Assembly (NCBI RefSeq): GCF_001625445.1
Contig: NZ_LWHG01000031.1
Location: 62,001-126,000, forward strand
Source of the DNA: Haladaptatus sp. R4
GTDB taxonomy: Archaea; Halobacteriota; Halobacteria; Halobacteriales; Haladaptataceae
Reading direction: 5' to 3'
Length of the DNA: 64,000 nt
The position numbers and the translations under genes are program-made. Below, piece by piece: positions 45,937-56,010 of the stretch. Each line of letters starts with the position of its first letter. Positions within the stretch are counted from its first letter, which is position 1. The notes below the pieces were generated by a model that ran no database searches, was not told the origin of the DNA, and saw only the letters and a list, made by a program, of their open reading frames with translations.

Positions 45937-47439
45937 ATGGACGAGACGACGGACGGGACGAACGCCCCGGCGGACGGACTCGATGCCGCCGAGTGGGTGC
46001 TCTCTCGATTCGAATCCGACGACGAGGTCGCCTTCGCGGAAGTCGGATGCCTCGACAGGGACCACACGACCGGATCGACGACCCCGTCCGAGGTTCGGTT
46101 CGCGGACGACCTCTCGCACGTGGGCGTCTGGTGGCGCGTGTTCGCGGAAGGGACCGCCGACTATCGATTTACTACCTCGTTTTCCGAATCCCATCTCGAA
46201 GACCTCGTTGAACGGTCGATTCGGTCGGCACGGGTGTTGGACCAGAGCGACCCGGCGCAGTACGACGTCGGGACGGTGCATCGGGCGGTCCACCCGGGAT
46301 GGACAACCGGCGAGTCGCTCTCCGACCGGACGGCCGAGGAAAAACTCGCTACCGTCCGGTCCGCCTTTTCGGAGTCGTTGGACGGCTTTACGTACGACCG
46401 GGCGGTGACTTCGTACCGCGACGAACGACTTCGGACGACGCTACTGACGACGACCGGGACGACGGTTCGAACGTCCATCGAGCGAGCGTCGGTCGAAGCG
46501 GTCGTCACTCCGACCGACGCGGAACCGGTACAGCGCCATTTCGGCGCGACCACCGGAGCCACGTTCCTCGCTTCGCTTTCCGAGCGGTTCGACGGGATGG
46601 TGACGGCGGCCCGACGACGGTCCGAGTGGCCGACGCTCGACAGGGATTTTGACATCGGGGACCGCGTCGAACTGGTGTTCTCCCCGCGAGCGGCCGCGGA
46701 GTTGTTCCACGGTTTCGTCCACTATCTGGAGGCGGATTCGGTGTACTTCGGGTCGAGTCCGTACGCCGTCGGCGACCGATTCGGACCGTCGACGCTCGAC
46801 ATCGAGGACTGTGTCCACGCCGGGTCGTGGGGGGCACTGGCGTACGATATCGAGGGGAGACCGGCGATGCCGATATCGCTGGTGTCCGACGGTATCGTCC
46901 GAAACTACCACCACGATACGGTGTCCGCGCTCGAAGAGGGGACCGTCCCGATGGGGTCGGTCGTCCCGAGCGTCGGGTACGAGCGGCCGCCGCGAATCCA
47001 CGCACGCCACTTGGACGTCGCTCGGGGGGACGCTTCCGATGCTTCGTTACTCGATGGCGCGGACCTGTCCATCGAAGCGGTCGATTCGCCGAGGATAGAC
47101 AACGAGGCGACGCGAACGAAGCGGGCGAGTTCCATGCCGCCGAGCGTCCCCTACGCAAAGGACATCGCGGCGACGACTCCGTCCGAATTCGCCGACGAGG
47201 CGACGAACCAGACCCTCTCATTTCCGGTTCGATTCGGCTACACGGTCGACGATGGGGAACTGACGAGGGGAATAACGGACGGACTCGTGACCGTTTCCCC
47301 GTCGGACGTTCGCTCGATGTCGGCCATCGGGAACACGCGTGAAACGGTGACCGGCGTCTGTTCGAAACACCGGTCGATGCTCCCCTACGCCGTTACTTCA
47401 CCGGCGGTTCGGATTTCTGCACGGTTCTCGCACGAATAG
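45937..47439 (+). CDS. TldD/PmbA-like protein with altered zinc motif
   Basis: A TATA-like CATATTTTA about 26 bases upstream fits the leaderless start MDETTDGTN (500 residues). It follows the TldD/PmbA metalloprotease fold. At the expected HExxxH site it reads LFHGFVHYLEADS (about residues 264-276), so both His and the third Glu remain but the catalytic Glu is Gly. This suggests a PmbA-like partner or an inactive subunit. No second tldD-type gene is next to it. Confidence 0.78.
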   Translation: MDETTDGTNAPADGLDAAEWVLSRFESDDEVAFAEVGCLDRDHTTGSTTPSEVRFADDLSHVGVWWRVFAEGTADYRFTTSFSESHLEDLVERSIRSARVLDQSDPAQYDVGTVHRAVHPGWTTGESLSDRTAEEKLATVRSAFSESLDGFTYDRAVTSYRDERLRTTLLTTTGTTVRTSIERASVEAVVTPTDAEPVQRHFGATTGATFLASLSERFDGMVTAARRRSEWPTLDRDFDIGDRVELVFSPRAAAELFHGFVHYLEADSVYFGSSPYAVGDRFGPSTLDIEDCVHAGSWGALAYDIEGRPAMPISLVSDGIVRNYHHDTVSALEEGTVPMGSVVPSVGYERPPRIHARHLDVARGDASDASLLDGADLSIEAVDSPRIDNEATRTKRASSMPPSVPYAKDIAATTPSEFADEATNQTLSFPVRFGYTVDDGELTRGITDGLVTVSPSDVRSMSAIGNTRETVTGVCSKHRSMLPYAVTSPAVRISARFSHE

Positions 47440-47531
47440 AGACGATTGTGTGATGACTTACAATATTATTCGATATTGAGAGAATGTTTTCCGGCAATAC
47501 TATACGATTTGTAATATATTGTTAGATTTAC

Positions 47532-47538
47532 TTATATA
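47532..47538 (+). promoter_or_regulatory. TATA box of the dpp operon
   Basis: TTATATA lies 28 bases before the ATG at 47566, inside a very AT-rich 80-base stretch. The distance makes the transcript leaderless or nearly so and supports the 47566 start over the ATG 15 bases on. Confidence 0.6.
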
Positions 47539-47565
47539 GTAGGACTTCATGGGAATCTATGTCAA

Positions 47566-49238
47566 ATGCCAATCGATAACATGGGTGTCAACCGACGAGA
47601 CTTTCTCAAAATGACGACCGCGGCCGGTGCTGGTGGTATGGCTGCCCTCGCCGGTTGTAGCGGGTCGAAAAGCGACGGAGGTGGTGGCGGGTCCGATAAT
47701 GCGGGGGACAAATTACCGACGTACTCCTACCTCAACAACCCCGCGAACTACAACCCCGCACGCCACGACGCCATCAACCTGGTCGGCGACCAACTCAAAA
47801 AGGTCGGTCTGAACACGAACGTGCAAGTGTTCGAATGGGGGACGCTGTACACGAAGATCACGGAGGAGTTCAACTACTCCTTTGCGACGTGGTCGCGCGG
47901 TCTCGGAATCGACCCCGGTCGCCGGATGCCGGAGCAGTTCCACTCGTCGAACACGGGGAAGGGCCAGGGTAACTTCACCGGCTACACCAACAAGGACCTC
48001 GACCCGAAGCTGATGAAACAGCTTCAGATCAAGGACGAACAGAAGCGTATCGACATGCTGTTCGACATCCAGAAGACCCTCAACGAGGACGTCCCGATGC
48101 ATCCCATCGTCCAGATGCCGAACATCGTGGCGTACAACTCGGACCAAGTCAGCGGCTGGACCGATCACATCGCCGGGTACTTCCACTTCGAACCGATGAC
48201 GAGTGTCGAGGTGAACAACAGCAAGAAGGAACTTCGCGGGTCGTGGGCCGAGACCTCGGCACTTTGAGCGTCCTCGGATACAACAACGAGACGAAACTCA
48301 TCCACCAGTTCGAGATGCTGTACGACAAGCTCGTGCGTATCAACTCGAAACTGGAAGCCGATCCGGAACTCAGTCTGGCGACCGAGTGGAAGCGTCCGGA
48401 TACCAAGACGGTGAAGTACAAGATTCGGGAGGGGCACAAATGGCACGACGGGAAGAGCCTGACCCCGGACGACGTGAAGTTCACGCTCGACTACATCAAG
48501 AAACACGAAATCCCGCTTTACGCCACGCAGTGGGAGATGTACGACACGGTTTCGGTCGACGGGCAGTGGGTGACGGTGAAGTTCAAGGACCCGGTCGGCC
48601 CGGTCCACAAACTGTTCTCCAACCAGATTCCCATCATTCCGAAGCACAAGTGGGAGAGTCGGAGCAAACCGGCCAAAGCGACCATCAAGGAACCGGTCGG
48701 AAGCGGGCCGCTCCAGTTCGACTACTGGGACAAGGGGAGCGAACTGAGCCTGAAGAAGTTCGACGCCCACTGGCACCCGGTCAAGTTCAACCGCCGTATC
48801 TGGCGAATCATCCCGGAGAGTTCGACCGTCTGGTCGCTGCTGAAGAAAGGGACGCTGAACTACCTGCCGTACACCCGTATCGGCAAACAACTCAACGACA
48901 ACCAGGACGAATCGAACATCGGCGTGAAATCCGCCCCCGGCGACGGATGGTGGCACTTCAGCCAGAACACGCGAAAGAAGGGACTCGACGACAAGGCCGT
49001 TCGACAGGCCGCCGTCAACGCGATTCCGAAGAAGGCCATCAACCAGCAGATACTCTACGGTTTCGCGACGGAAGGGTGGAACCTCGTCGGGGAATCCTTC
49101 GGCAAGTTCAGCAACCCGGACGTGAAGAAATACCAACCGGCGGACGGCGTGAAAGCAGGAAAGAAGACCCTCAAAGACGCTGGCTACGTCTTCGACGGGG
49201 ACGGGATGGCGCACTTCCCGAAATCGAAGTCGGAGTAA
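47566..49238 (+). CDS. dppA: Dipeptide/oligopeptide ABC transporter substrate-binding lipoprotein, interrupted by a one-base frameshift
   Basis: The N-terminus has a Tat signal (NRRDFLKMTTAAGA) and a lipobox LAGCSGS, so it is anchored outside the cell. The first frame ends at 48267 in SWAETSAL. Restoring a base at about 48254 gives ETLGTLSVLGYNNETKL and then continues to 49238 as the second half of an SBP_bac_5 protein. Total about 557 residues, normal for the family. Some haloarchaeal SBPs are split in annotation for this very reason; a single missing base explains it here. Confidence 0.87.
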
Positions 49239-49271
49239 CCGACGACACAACAGCCACAACACTTCACATAA

Positions 49272-50249
49272 ATGGGAAAATTAGACTTCTTCGTCAGACG
49301 CACGGTGCAGTTGGGAATAACGCTCTGGGCAGTCGCGACCGCACTGTTCCTCCTGTTTCGACTCATGCCGGGCGACCCGACATCGTACATCATCTCGCCC
49401 GGGATGACGCCGGAGGTGAGACGGCGACTCATCCAGAGTTACGGGTTGAACGACCCGATGTGGATGCAGTACGTTCGATACATCCAGAACCTCGCCACGC
49501 TCAACCTCGGTCGTTCGTTCAAGACGCACGAGCGCGTCGTGAACATGCTCGTCACGTATCTCCCGAACACGCTCATCCTGATGCTGACTGCCTTCGTCGT
49601 GGCGTACATCATCGGCATCTCGCTGGGAGTGCTCACCGGTTGGTATCGTGGAAGCCGTTTCGAGAAGACGACGGTCGTCACCGCGCTCATCGGACGGAGC
49701 GTTCCCAGTTTCTGGATGGGTATCCTCGTCCTCTGGATATTCGGCGCCAAGTTGGGCATCATCCCCATGAGCGGAATGACGAGTTTCGGGTCCGGACCCA
49801 AGCACTTCTGGGCAATGGTGTTCTCGCTCGACTTCCTCAAGCACATGGTCGCGCCGGTCCTCGTGCTCGCGTTCTACTACATGGGCTACCCGCTGCTCAT
49901 CATGCGCAACAGCATGCTGGAGACGCTCTCGGAGGATTTCATCGACCTGTGCCGTGCGAAGGGGTTGACGGAGCGCAAGATAATGTTCAACCACGCCGCC
50001 CGGAACGCCCTGCTTCCCGTCCTGACCGCGGCCGCCATCGCCATCGGCTACGCGGTCGGCGGCAGCGTCCTCATCGAGACGGTGTTCGGGTGGCCGGGCA
50101 TCGGACGCGAGATGATCCGGGCCGTGCTCCGACGCGACTACCCGGTCGCGCAGGGGACGTTCCTCGTCCTCGCGCTCTCTGTCATCGTGATGAACTTCGT
50201 CGCCGACCTGCTGTACGGGGTTCTCGACCCACGGGTGACCTATGACTGA
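49272..50249 (+). CDS. dppB: Dipeptide/oligopeptide ABC transporter permease, DppB type
   Basis: The 325-residue protein has six membrane helices and the EAA loop DFIDLCRAKGLTERKIMFNHAARNAL (about residues 222-247, shortened here). The N-terminal RLMPGDP motif is the OppB/DppB hallmark. It follows dppA by 33 bases and overlaps dppC by 8 bases. Confidence 0.93.
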   Translation: MGKLDFFVRRTVQLGITLWAVATALFLLFRLMPGDPTSYIISPGMTPEVRRRLIQSYGLNDPMWMQYVRYIQNLATLNLGRSFKTHERVVNMLVTYLPNTLILMLTAFVVAYIIGISLGVLTGWYRGSRFEKTTVVTALIGRSVPSFWMGILVLWIFGAKLGIIPMSGMTSFGSGPKHFWAMVFSLDFLKHMVAPVLVLAFYYMGYPLLIMRNSMLETLSEDFIDLCRAKGLTERKIMFNHAARNALLPVLTAAAIAIGYAVGGSVLIETVFGWPGIGREMIRAVLRRDYPVAQGTFLVLALSVIVMNFVADLLYGVLDPRVTYD

Positions 50250-51225
50250 AGCGATGAATCAAGAGCGGGAGGCGTCGATATTCGCGGATATCGACGAGGA
50301 GAGCGAGGAGCAGTTCAGCGCGTGGCAGCGCAACCTCCGCCTCTGGAAGCGGACGATATCCGAGCAGTTCGACATGCTCACCGACGACCCGTTGGTCGTC
50401 GTCGCGATGTGTATCCTGGCGTTCTTCGCGCTCGTCGCCGTCTTCGCGCCGTTCATCGCGCCGTACGGCCCGAAGGACCGACTGATGACGAACGCGCTGT
50501 TCGCCAAGTGGATCAAACCGTCGTTCCTCGGCGGTCAGGGGGGCTACATCCTCGGCACGACCGCGCAGGGGTACGACATCTTCAGCCAACTGGTGTACGG
50601 GGCACGTCCCGCCATCATGGTCGGTCTGGTGGCCGCCGTGATGACGGTCGGTCTCGGGACGCTCGTCGGACTGGTCAGCGGTTACTACGGCGGCCGCGTC
50701 GACGACCTCCTCATGCGCCTCGTGGACTTCGTCTACGGGCTACCGCTCCTGCCGACGGTCATCGTCCTCGTGACGGTGCTCGGGCCGGGACTGGAGAACA
50801 TCGTCCTCGCGTTCGTGCTCCTGCAGTGGCGCACGTCCGCCCGCGTCATCCGCGCGCTCGTCCTCTCGCTCCGCGAACGCTCGTTCGTCAAGGCGGCGAA
50901 GGTCTCCGGCGCGAGCAACTGGCGCATCATCTCGCGACACATCGCGCCGAACGTCCTCCCGATGGCGTTCCTGTACGGCGCCTTCGCCATCGCGTGGGCC
51001 ATCCTCACCGAGGCGGGGGTCTCCTTCTTGGGACTCGGCGACCCGAACAGCGTCTCGTGGGGCATGATGCTCCAGAGCGCCCGCGTCTACAGCGCCATGA
51101 CCGAAGGGACGTGGTGGTGGTTCGTGCCGCCGGGAGTCTGTATCGCCCTCGTGGTCATCAGCGGCTTCCTCATCGGTCGCGGCTACGAAGAAATCGTCAA
51201 TCCGGAACTACAGGTGGAAGGATGA
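50242..51225 (+). CDS. dppC: Dipeptide/oligopeptide ABC transporter permease, DppC type
   Basis: The 327-residue protein has a long polar N-terminus, six helices and the EAA loop SFVKAAKVSGASNWRIISRHI (about residues 214-234). APYGPKDR and the LGTTAQGYDIFSQL stretch are the DppC signature. It overlaps dppB and the small reading frame before dppD. Confidence 0.93.
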   Translation: MTEAMNQEREASIFADIDEESEEQFSAWQRNLRLWKRTISEQFDMLTDDPLVVVAMCILAFFALVAVFAPFIAPYGPKDRLMTNALFAKWIKPSFLGGQGGYILGTTAQGYDIFSQLVYGARPAIMVGLVAAVMTVGLGTLVGLVSGYYGGRVDDLLMRLVDFVYGLPLLPTVIVLVTVLGPGLENIVLAFVLLQWRTSARVIRALVLSLRERSFVKAAKVSGASNWRIISRHIAPNVLPMAFLYGAFAIAWAILTEAGVSFLGLGDPNSVSWGMMLQSARVYSAMTEGTWWWFVPPGVCIALVVISGFLIGRGYEEIVNPELQVEG

Positions 51226-51332
51226 ACGTATTCGAACGATTCATGATCACACGATTCACGCTCGAACGGTTCATACACGCACGATTCACACACATGGGAT
51301 ACATGTACTCGGACGAAACGGAGGCCCGCTGA
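51222..51332 (+). CDS. Doubtful 36-residue frame between dppC and dppD
   Basis: This frame starts in the dppC stop (ATGA) and its stop is followed directly by the dppD start, so it would be translationally coupled on both sides. It encodes a repeat of the form ERF-MITRFT / ERF-IHARFT, from short DNA repeats of ACGATTCA-like units (51235-51292). It could be a leader-type linker or just a repeat-expanded spacer. Not typical of haloarchaeal coding in acidity. Confidence 0.3.
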   Translation: MNVFERFMITRFTLERFIHARFTHMGYMYSDETEAR

Positions 51333-52367
51333 ATGGCACTGCTCGAAGTCGAAGACCTCGAAGTCTACTACGACAGCGAGGACGGCCCCGTCAAAGCCGT
51401 CGACGGCGTCAGCTTCGAGATCGAGGCCGGTGAGACCGTCGGCATCGTCGGCGAATCCGGCTGTGGCAAATCGACGCTCGCGAAGGCGCTCATCGGAATC
51501 CTTCCGAAGAACGGCTACATCAACGGCGGGAAAATCCTGTTCAAGGGTGAAGACCTGACCGACATGCCCGAAAAGCGACGTCGGGAACTCCGCTGGGACG
51601 AGATTTCGCTCATCGCCCAGTCGGCGATGAACGCGCTCGACCCCGTCTACACCATCCGCGAACAGATTCTGGAGGCCATCGACGCCCACTACCCGAAGAT
51701 GGGACGGACCGAGGCCCAGGAGATAATCGACGAATCGTTCGACATCGTCGGGTTGGACCGCGAACGCCAGACCGACTACCCGCATCAGTTCTCGGGCGGG
51801 ATGCGCCAGCGGGCGATGATCGCCATGTCGCTCGTGCTCCAACCGTCGCTCATCCTCGCGGACGAACCGACGACGGCGCTCGACGTGATAATGCAGGATC
51901 AGATCCTCAAGCGGATCAACGGGATTCAGCGCGAGAGCGACACCGCGATGATGGTCATCACGCACGACGTGGCCGTCGTCGCCGAGACCTGCGACCGCGT
52001 CGTCGTCATGTACGCGGGCGAACTCGCGGAGGAAGGCCCGGCCGAGTTCATCTTCGGCGAACCGTACCACCCGTACACGCTCGGGCTGAAGAGCGCGTTC
52101 CCGGACATTCGGCTGTCGGAACAGGACCTCGTGAGCATCGGCGGCCATCCGCCTGATTTGAGCAACCCGCCGAGCGGGTGTCGGTTCGCGGAGCGCTGTC
52201 CGCTGGCGACCGAAATCTGTTCCGAACAGACGCCGCCGATGGTCGAACACGGCGAACTACGGTCGTTCTGTCACCACACCGACCGCGTCGATTCGGAACT
52301 GCGTTCGGTCGCCAGCAGTGCGCGGACGTGGCAGAACGACGCGTCGATGGAGGTGGGCGATGACTGA
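51333..52367 (+). CDS. dppD: Dipeptide/oligopeptide ABC transporter ATP-binding protein, DppD type
   Basis: The 344-residue ATPase has Walker [10 protein letters not shown], signature [13 protein letters not shown], Walker [15 protein letters not shown] and the oligopeptide C-terminal domain with the Cys motif [16 protein letters not shown] near residue 277, which may hold an Fe-S cluster as in other Dpp/Opp ATPases. It overlaps dppF by 8 bases. Confidence 0.93.
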   Translation: MALLEVEDLEVYYDSEDGPVKAVDGVSFEIEAGETVGIVGESGCGKSTLAKALIGILPKNGYINGGKILFKGEDLTDMPEKRRRELRWDEISLIAQSAMNALDPVYTIREQILEAIDAHYPKMGRTEAQEIIDESFDIVGLDRERQTDYPHQFSGGMRQRAMIAMSLVLQPSLILADEPTTALDVIMQDQILKRINGIQRESDTAMMVITHDVAVVAETCDRVVVMYAGELAEEGPAEFIFGEPYHPYTLGLKSAFPDIRLSEQDLVSIGGHPPDLSNPPSGCRFAERCPLATEICSEQTPPMVEHGELRSFCHHTDRVDSELRSVASSARTWQNDASMEVGDD

Positions 52368-53454
52368 CACCGAACAGGAGACGCTCGTTCGCGTCGAAGG
52401 GCTCGAAAAGGAGTTCCCGGTCGGGAGCGGTCTCGTGACGGACCTGTTGAACTCCATTCGCGGCGAAGAGGGTGATGCGGTGCACGCCATCGACGGCATC
52501 GATTTCGACCTCCGCGAGGGCGAGACGTTCGGCATCGCGGGCGAATCCGGCTGTGGGAAGACCACGACCGGGATGTGCCTGACGAAGCTGTACGAACCGA
52601 CGGGCGGGAGCATCTACTACGACGGCGAGGACATCGCGGACAAGAGCGGGTCGGACCTCACGAACTTCCGGCAGAACGCCCAGATGATCTTTCAGGACCC
52701 GTTCGAAAGCCTGAATCCGCGCATGACGGTGTACGACACGGTGGTCGAACCGCTCCGGATTCACGACATCCCGAACCAGCGCGCGCGGGTTCGCCGGGCA
52801 CTCGAATTCGCGGAACTGGAACCCGCCGAATCGTTCTTCGACCGCTACCCGCACGAACTGTCCGGCGGGCAACGGCAGCGTCTCGCCATCGCCCGGGCGC
52901 TGGTCATCGACCCGGAGTTCATCGTCGCGGACGAACCGGTGTCGATGCTCGACGTGAGTCTTCGGGCGGGCGTGCTCTCCCTGCTGGAGCGCATGACCGA
53001 CGAGTTCGGTCTCTCCGTGGTGTACATCAGCCACGACCTCTCGCTCCTGCGCCACATGTGCGACCGACTCGCCATCATGTACATGGGGAAAATCGTGGAG
53101 CAGGGACCCACCGAGGAGATAATCACGAACCCAAAACACCCCTACACGCGGGCGCTCATCGACGCCGTTCCGGTCCCCGACCCCACGGCGGGCAGGGAGC
53201 GCGTCGAACTACAGGGCGAGGTTGGCGACGCCATCAACGTCCCGTCCGGTTGCCGGTTCAAGAACCGATGTGAGAAGTACATCGGCGGCGTTTGCGATGC
53301 GGTACAACCGCCGCTCGAACGGAAATCCGACGTCGAGGACGAACGTGAAGTCGCGTGTCACCTCTACGAGAGCGCAGAAGGCTTCGACCCGTACGCGGGG
53401 ATCGAGGACGAACGCGAGGACGCCGCCGAACCGGTTGAGTCGTCCGCCGACTGA
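52360..53454 (+). CDS. dppF: Dipeptide/oligopeptide ABC transporter ATP-binding protein, DppF type
   Basis: Starting at [14 protein letters not shown] the protein has 364 residues. Walker A GESGCGKTT, signature LSGGQRQRLAIAR, Walker B FIVADEPVSMLDVS and a Cys-rich C-terminal SGCRFKNRCEKYIGGVC are present. It ends the dpp operon; the two ATPases form a heterodimer that powers uptake of peptides or related solutes. Confidence 0.93.
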   Translation: MTDTEQETLVRVEGLEKEFPVGSGLVTDLLNSIRGEEGDAVHAIDGIDFDLREGETFGIAGESGCGKTTTGMCLTKLYEPTGGSIYYDGEDIADKSGSDLTNFRQNAQMIFQDPFESLNPRMTVYDTVVEPLRIHDIPNQRARVRRALEFAELEPAESFFDRYPHELSGGQRQRLAIARALVIDPEFIVADEPVSMLDVSLRAGVLSLLERMTDEFGLSVVYISHDLSLLRHMCDRLAIMYMGKIVEQGPTEEIITNPKHPYTRALIDAVPVPDPTAGRERVELQGEVGDAINVPSGCRFKNRCEKYIGGVCDAVQPPLERKSDVEDEREVACHLYESAEGFDPYAGIEDEREDAAEPVESSAD

Positions 53455-53570
53455 ACCTGCTTCGGCCGACGACAGGGTGAAGTGGAAAAGCGGAAAAAAC
53501 GTGACTCCGCGCGGCTCTCCCGGTGCCCCCGGCGCGGAGTAGTAGACGGCTACTCGTAAGACGACTTCTT

Positions 53571-54233
53571 CTACTCGATCGATCGGGCGAGCGTGTCGCG
53601 TCCGCCCGTCACGAGCGGTTGACCGTGACCTACGCAGGCAACGTCGAACTGCGGCCCGTCCCGTAGCAAGTAGCGGATGCTCTCCCTGACGACCCCCGTG
53701 TCGTAGCTCATAAACCACGGCGAAGGGTTCAGGTCGCCGTCGGATTCCCGGACGAGGTCGCCGAGGAGCGCCACGCCGCGCTCGCGCGAGACGAACGCCA
53801 CGTGTCCGAGCGCGTGCCCGGGTGTGTCGTAGGCAGTGAAGCTCCCGAACTCGTCGCCGTCGGTGATCGAATCGGCTTGTTCGGGCGCATCGAGGAACAA
53901 CCCCGTGAGCCACTGGGAGAACCCCTTCCGGTTCGAGAGTGGCGGCCGCTGTCGGCCGAGGAGGAAGTCCACGTCCTTCGCGCCGACGTGTATCGGTGCG
54001 TCGAGCGGGAGTTTGGCCAGCGTACCCACGTGGTCGAGGTCGTAGTGCGTCACGAGCACGCGGGTGACGTCGTCGAGGTCGTGTCCCGTGGCCGTGATCT
54101 CCGCCCGGAGGTCGTCCGCGTCCCACGGCATCCCCGCGTCGACGAGGATGACGTCGTCACCCTCTTCGATGAGGTAGGCGTTCACCCCGCCGAGGTCGAA
54201 CCACCAGCATCCGGAGACGAGTTCTTCAGGCAT
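53571..54233 (-). CDS. MBL-fold metallo-hydrolase
   Basis: The start at MPEELVSGCWWFD overlaps the upstream small gene by 8 bases; 220 residues. The metal motif reads THYDLDHVG (about 62-70): His-x-Asp-x-Asp-His instead of the usual HxHxDH, still allowed in the family. Later ligands GHALGHVAF (about 115) and GHGQPLV near the end fit. Substrate unknown. It is the second gene of a small operon under the palindrome at 54427. Confidence 0.8.
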   Translation of the reverse strand: MPEELVSGCWWFDLGGVNAYLIEEGDDVILVDAGMPWDADDLRAEITATGHDLDDVTRVLVTHYDLDHVGTLAKLPLDAPIHVGAKDVDFLLGRQRPPLSNRKGFSQWLTGLFLDAPEQADSITDGDEFGSFTAYDTPGHALGHVAFVSRERGVALLGDLVRESDGDLNPSPWFMSYDTGVVRESIRYLLRDGPQFDVACVGHGQPLVTGGRDTLARSIE

Positions 54234-54420
54234 ACCGGCACCCCTCCGGCGTTGCGCGCCCCCGTAGACCGACGAGATTGCTATCGTTCCCATCGAGGGC
54301 GTAGATGGCTACGAAAAGGTGGCCATCGTCCATCCCGACGATGCACGAGTGAATCTCCTCGGTCATTTCTCCGAACTTCATCTCCGTCGGGAGCGCACGG
54401 ATGTGATCTGTAACTCGCAT
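54226..54420 (-). CDS. Small protein, unknown function, with leaderless start
   Basis: TATA-like ATAAT at about 54444-54450 (minus strand) puts the transcript start near 54422, so the ATG giving MRVTDHIRALP (64 residues) is preferred to the ATG 8 codons upstream, which overlaps the palindrome. The protein is soluble with no known domain. It overlaps the MBL gene. Confidence 0.6.
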   Translation of the reverse strand: MRVTDHIRALPTEMKFGEMTEEIHSCIVGMDDGHLFVAIYALDGNDSNLVGLRGRATPEGCRYA

Positions 54421-54425
54421 GTTGG

Positions 54426-54443
54426 TGAATGATCGTTCATTCA
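54426..54443. promoter_or_regulatory. Palindromic operator-like site (probable TetR site)
   Basis: TGAATGA-TCGT-TCATTCA is an inverted repeat with perfect 7-base arms, placed between the TATA-like sequence and the start of the 64-residue gene. Its core GAATGATCGTTC (54427-54438) matches 11 of 12 bases of the perfect palindrome GAACGATCGTTC at 56191-56202 upstream of the MFS gene, so the TetR regulator of that locus probably represses here too. Confidence 0.55.
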
Positions 54444-54486
54444 TTATAACTGTATCGTTTAGATGAGATCGACTTGGCACCCAGCG

Positions 54487-56010
54487 CTACGACTCGTCTA
54501 CGTCTGCACCGTCTGCTGTGCTTCGTCCCTCGACACCCGACTCATCTTTTAAGTCAAGATGCGGGAGTGCAAGCGCTGCGACGACCGAGAGAACGAGGAG
54601 AATCCCGCCGAAGAAGAAAACGGCGTCGAAGGCGTCGGCGAGTGCGTGGACGGCAGTTTGTTGAAGTTGCGGTGAGAGTTGTTGGATCGACTGTGGACTT
54701 TGTGCGACTGTACTGGGGTCGATACTCTTCGGAAGCACATCGCCTAATTCGGTAGTGACCCGACGGTTGAGGACGATACCGAATGCCGCAACGCCGAGTG
54801 CGCCGCCAAGATTCCGCGTGAATGCGTACAGCGAGCTAACTTCGCCGATGGCGTCGCCGCTCACGGCGTTTTGAATCGCTGTCGAAAGCGTCGGGCTCGT
54901 CATCCCCATCAACCCGGCGGCGATCATGTAGCCAGTCGTCTGAAGCCAGGTGATGTGCACACTCATCGTCGAAAGCAGGTAGAATCCGAGTGCACCGAAG
55001 ACTAGCCCGCCAATCGTGATCGGTTTGTATCGACCTATCCGGCTCATGAACTGTCCACCGACCATAGAGCTAACTACGTAACCGCCGAGGAACGGCAGGA
55101 GGAGGAGTCCGGCGTTCGATTCGCCCGCGCCGAGTACCGTCTGCAAGAACAGCGGGATGTAGTTGGTCGCGCCGTACCTCGCGCCGGCGTTGAGCACGGC
55201 AATGATAGCGATTAACACCACGGTCCGATTCCGGAACAGTTCGAACGAGAAGATCGGTTCGTTAACACGGCGTTCCTGGAGGACGAATAGAACGGTGCCG
55301 ACGACGGTGACGACCGCGAGTCCGAGTATTTCCCACGACCCCCACGCGTAGCGGTCACCGCCGAACGAAGTGAGGGCAATGAGGGCGGTGACGGTGACGA
55401 CGATGAGGATCGCTCCACCGAAATCGATCTCGTGGCTCTCGTCCGGCACGGGAACGTCCAGCGACGTTTCGACGAGCGCGAGTGCGAGGAGCGCAACGGG
55501 AACGTTGATGTAGAAAATCCACCGCCACGTGAAATATTCGGTGATGTAACCGCCGACCAGCGGTCCACCGACGACTGCGGCACCGAAGACGAGATTGAGG
55601 TAGCTCATGTACTTGCCGCGTTCACGGGGAGTGAAGATGTCACCCATTCCTGCGACCGCCATCGCCATGAGGCCACCACCACCGACCCCCTGAAGAGCGC
55701 GGAACAGAGTGAGCTGAAGCATCGATCCGGAGAGACCGGACAGGATGGACCCCACCAGGAAAATTATAATCCCGACCTGGGTGAGTCGGCGTCGGCCGTA
55801 GATATCGGAGAGTTTCCCGTAGAGCGGAGTAACCGCTGTGGTAGTGATGAGATAGGACGTGACGACCCAGAACACCTGATCGAGGGAGCCGAGATCCGAC
55901 GCGATCGAGGGAAGAGCGGTGGCCACGATAGTCTGGTCGATTGCGGCGAGCAGCATCAAGAACGCTAACCCGACGAAGGCTGAGTACTTTGTACGGTCGT
56001 CCACCGACAT
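54487..56010 (-). CDS. MFS multidrug exporter, DHA2/EmrB-QacA family
   Basis: The start at MSVDDRTKYSAFVG gives 507 residues with 14 membrane helices. Motif A is GKLSDIYGRRR (about residues 62-72), motif C-like GAAVVGGPLVGG (about 144-155), and the first helix carries DQTIVATALP. A longer frame to 56142 adds a basic non-haloarchaeal-looking tail and was not used. It is divergent from a TetR regulator, the usual arrangement for drug efflux under repressor control. Confidence 0.88.
   Translation of the reverse strand: MSVDDRTKYSAFVGLAFLMLLAAIDQTIVATALPSIASDLGSLDQVFWVVTSYLITTTAVTPLYGKLSDIYGRRRLTQVGIIIFLVGSILSGLSGSMLQLTLFRALQGVGGGGLMAMAVAGMGDIFTPRERGKYMSYLNLVFGAAVVGGPLVGGYITEYFTWRWIFYINVPVALLALALVETSLDVPVPDESHEIDFGGAILIVVTVTALIALTSFGGDRYAWGSWEILGLAVVTVVGTVLFVLQERRVNEPIFSFELFRNRTVVLIAIIAVLNAGARYGATNYIPLFLQTVLGAGESNAGLLLLPFLGGYVVSSMVGGQFMSRIGRYKPITIGGLVFGALGFYLLSTMSVHITWLQTTGYMIAAGLMGMTSPTLSTAIQNAVSGDAIGEVSSLYAFTRNLGGALGVAAFGIVLNRRVTTELGDVLPKSIDPSTVAQSPQSIQQLSPQLQQTAVHALADAFDAVFFFGGILLVLSVVAALALPHLDLKDESGVEGRSTADGADVDES

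Noticed and set aside
47566-49238. Two separate binding proteins in the dpp operon
   Set aside because: The halves join into one normal-length SBP_bac_5 protein if a single base is restored at about 48254.
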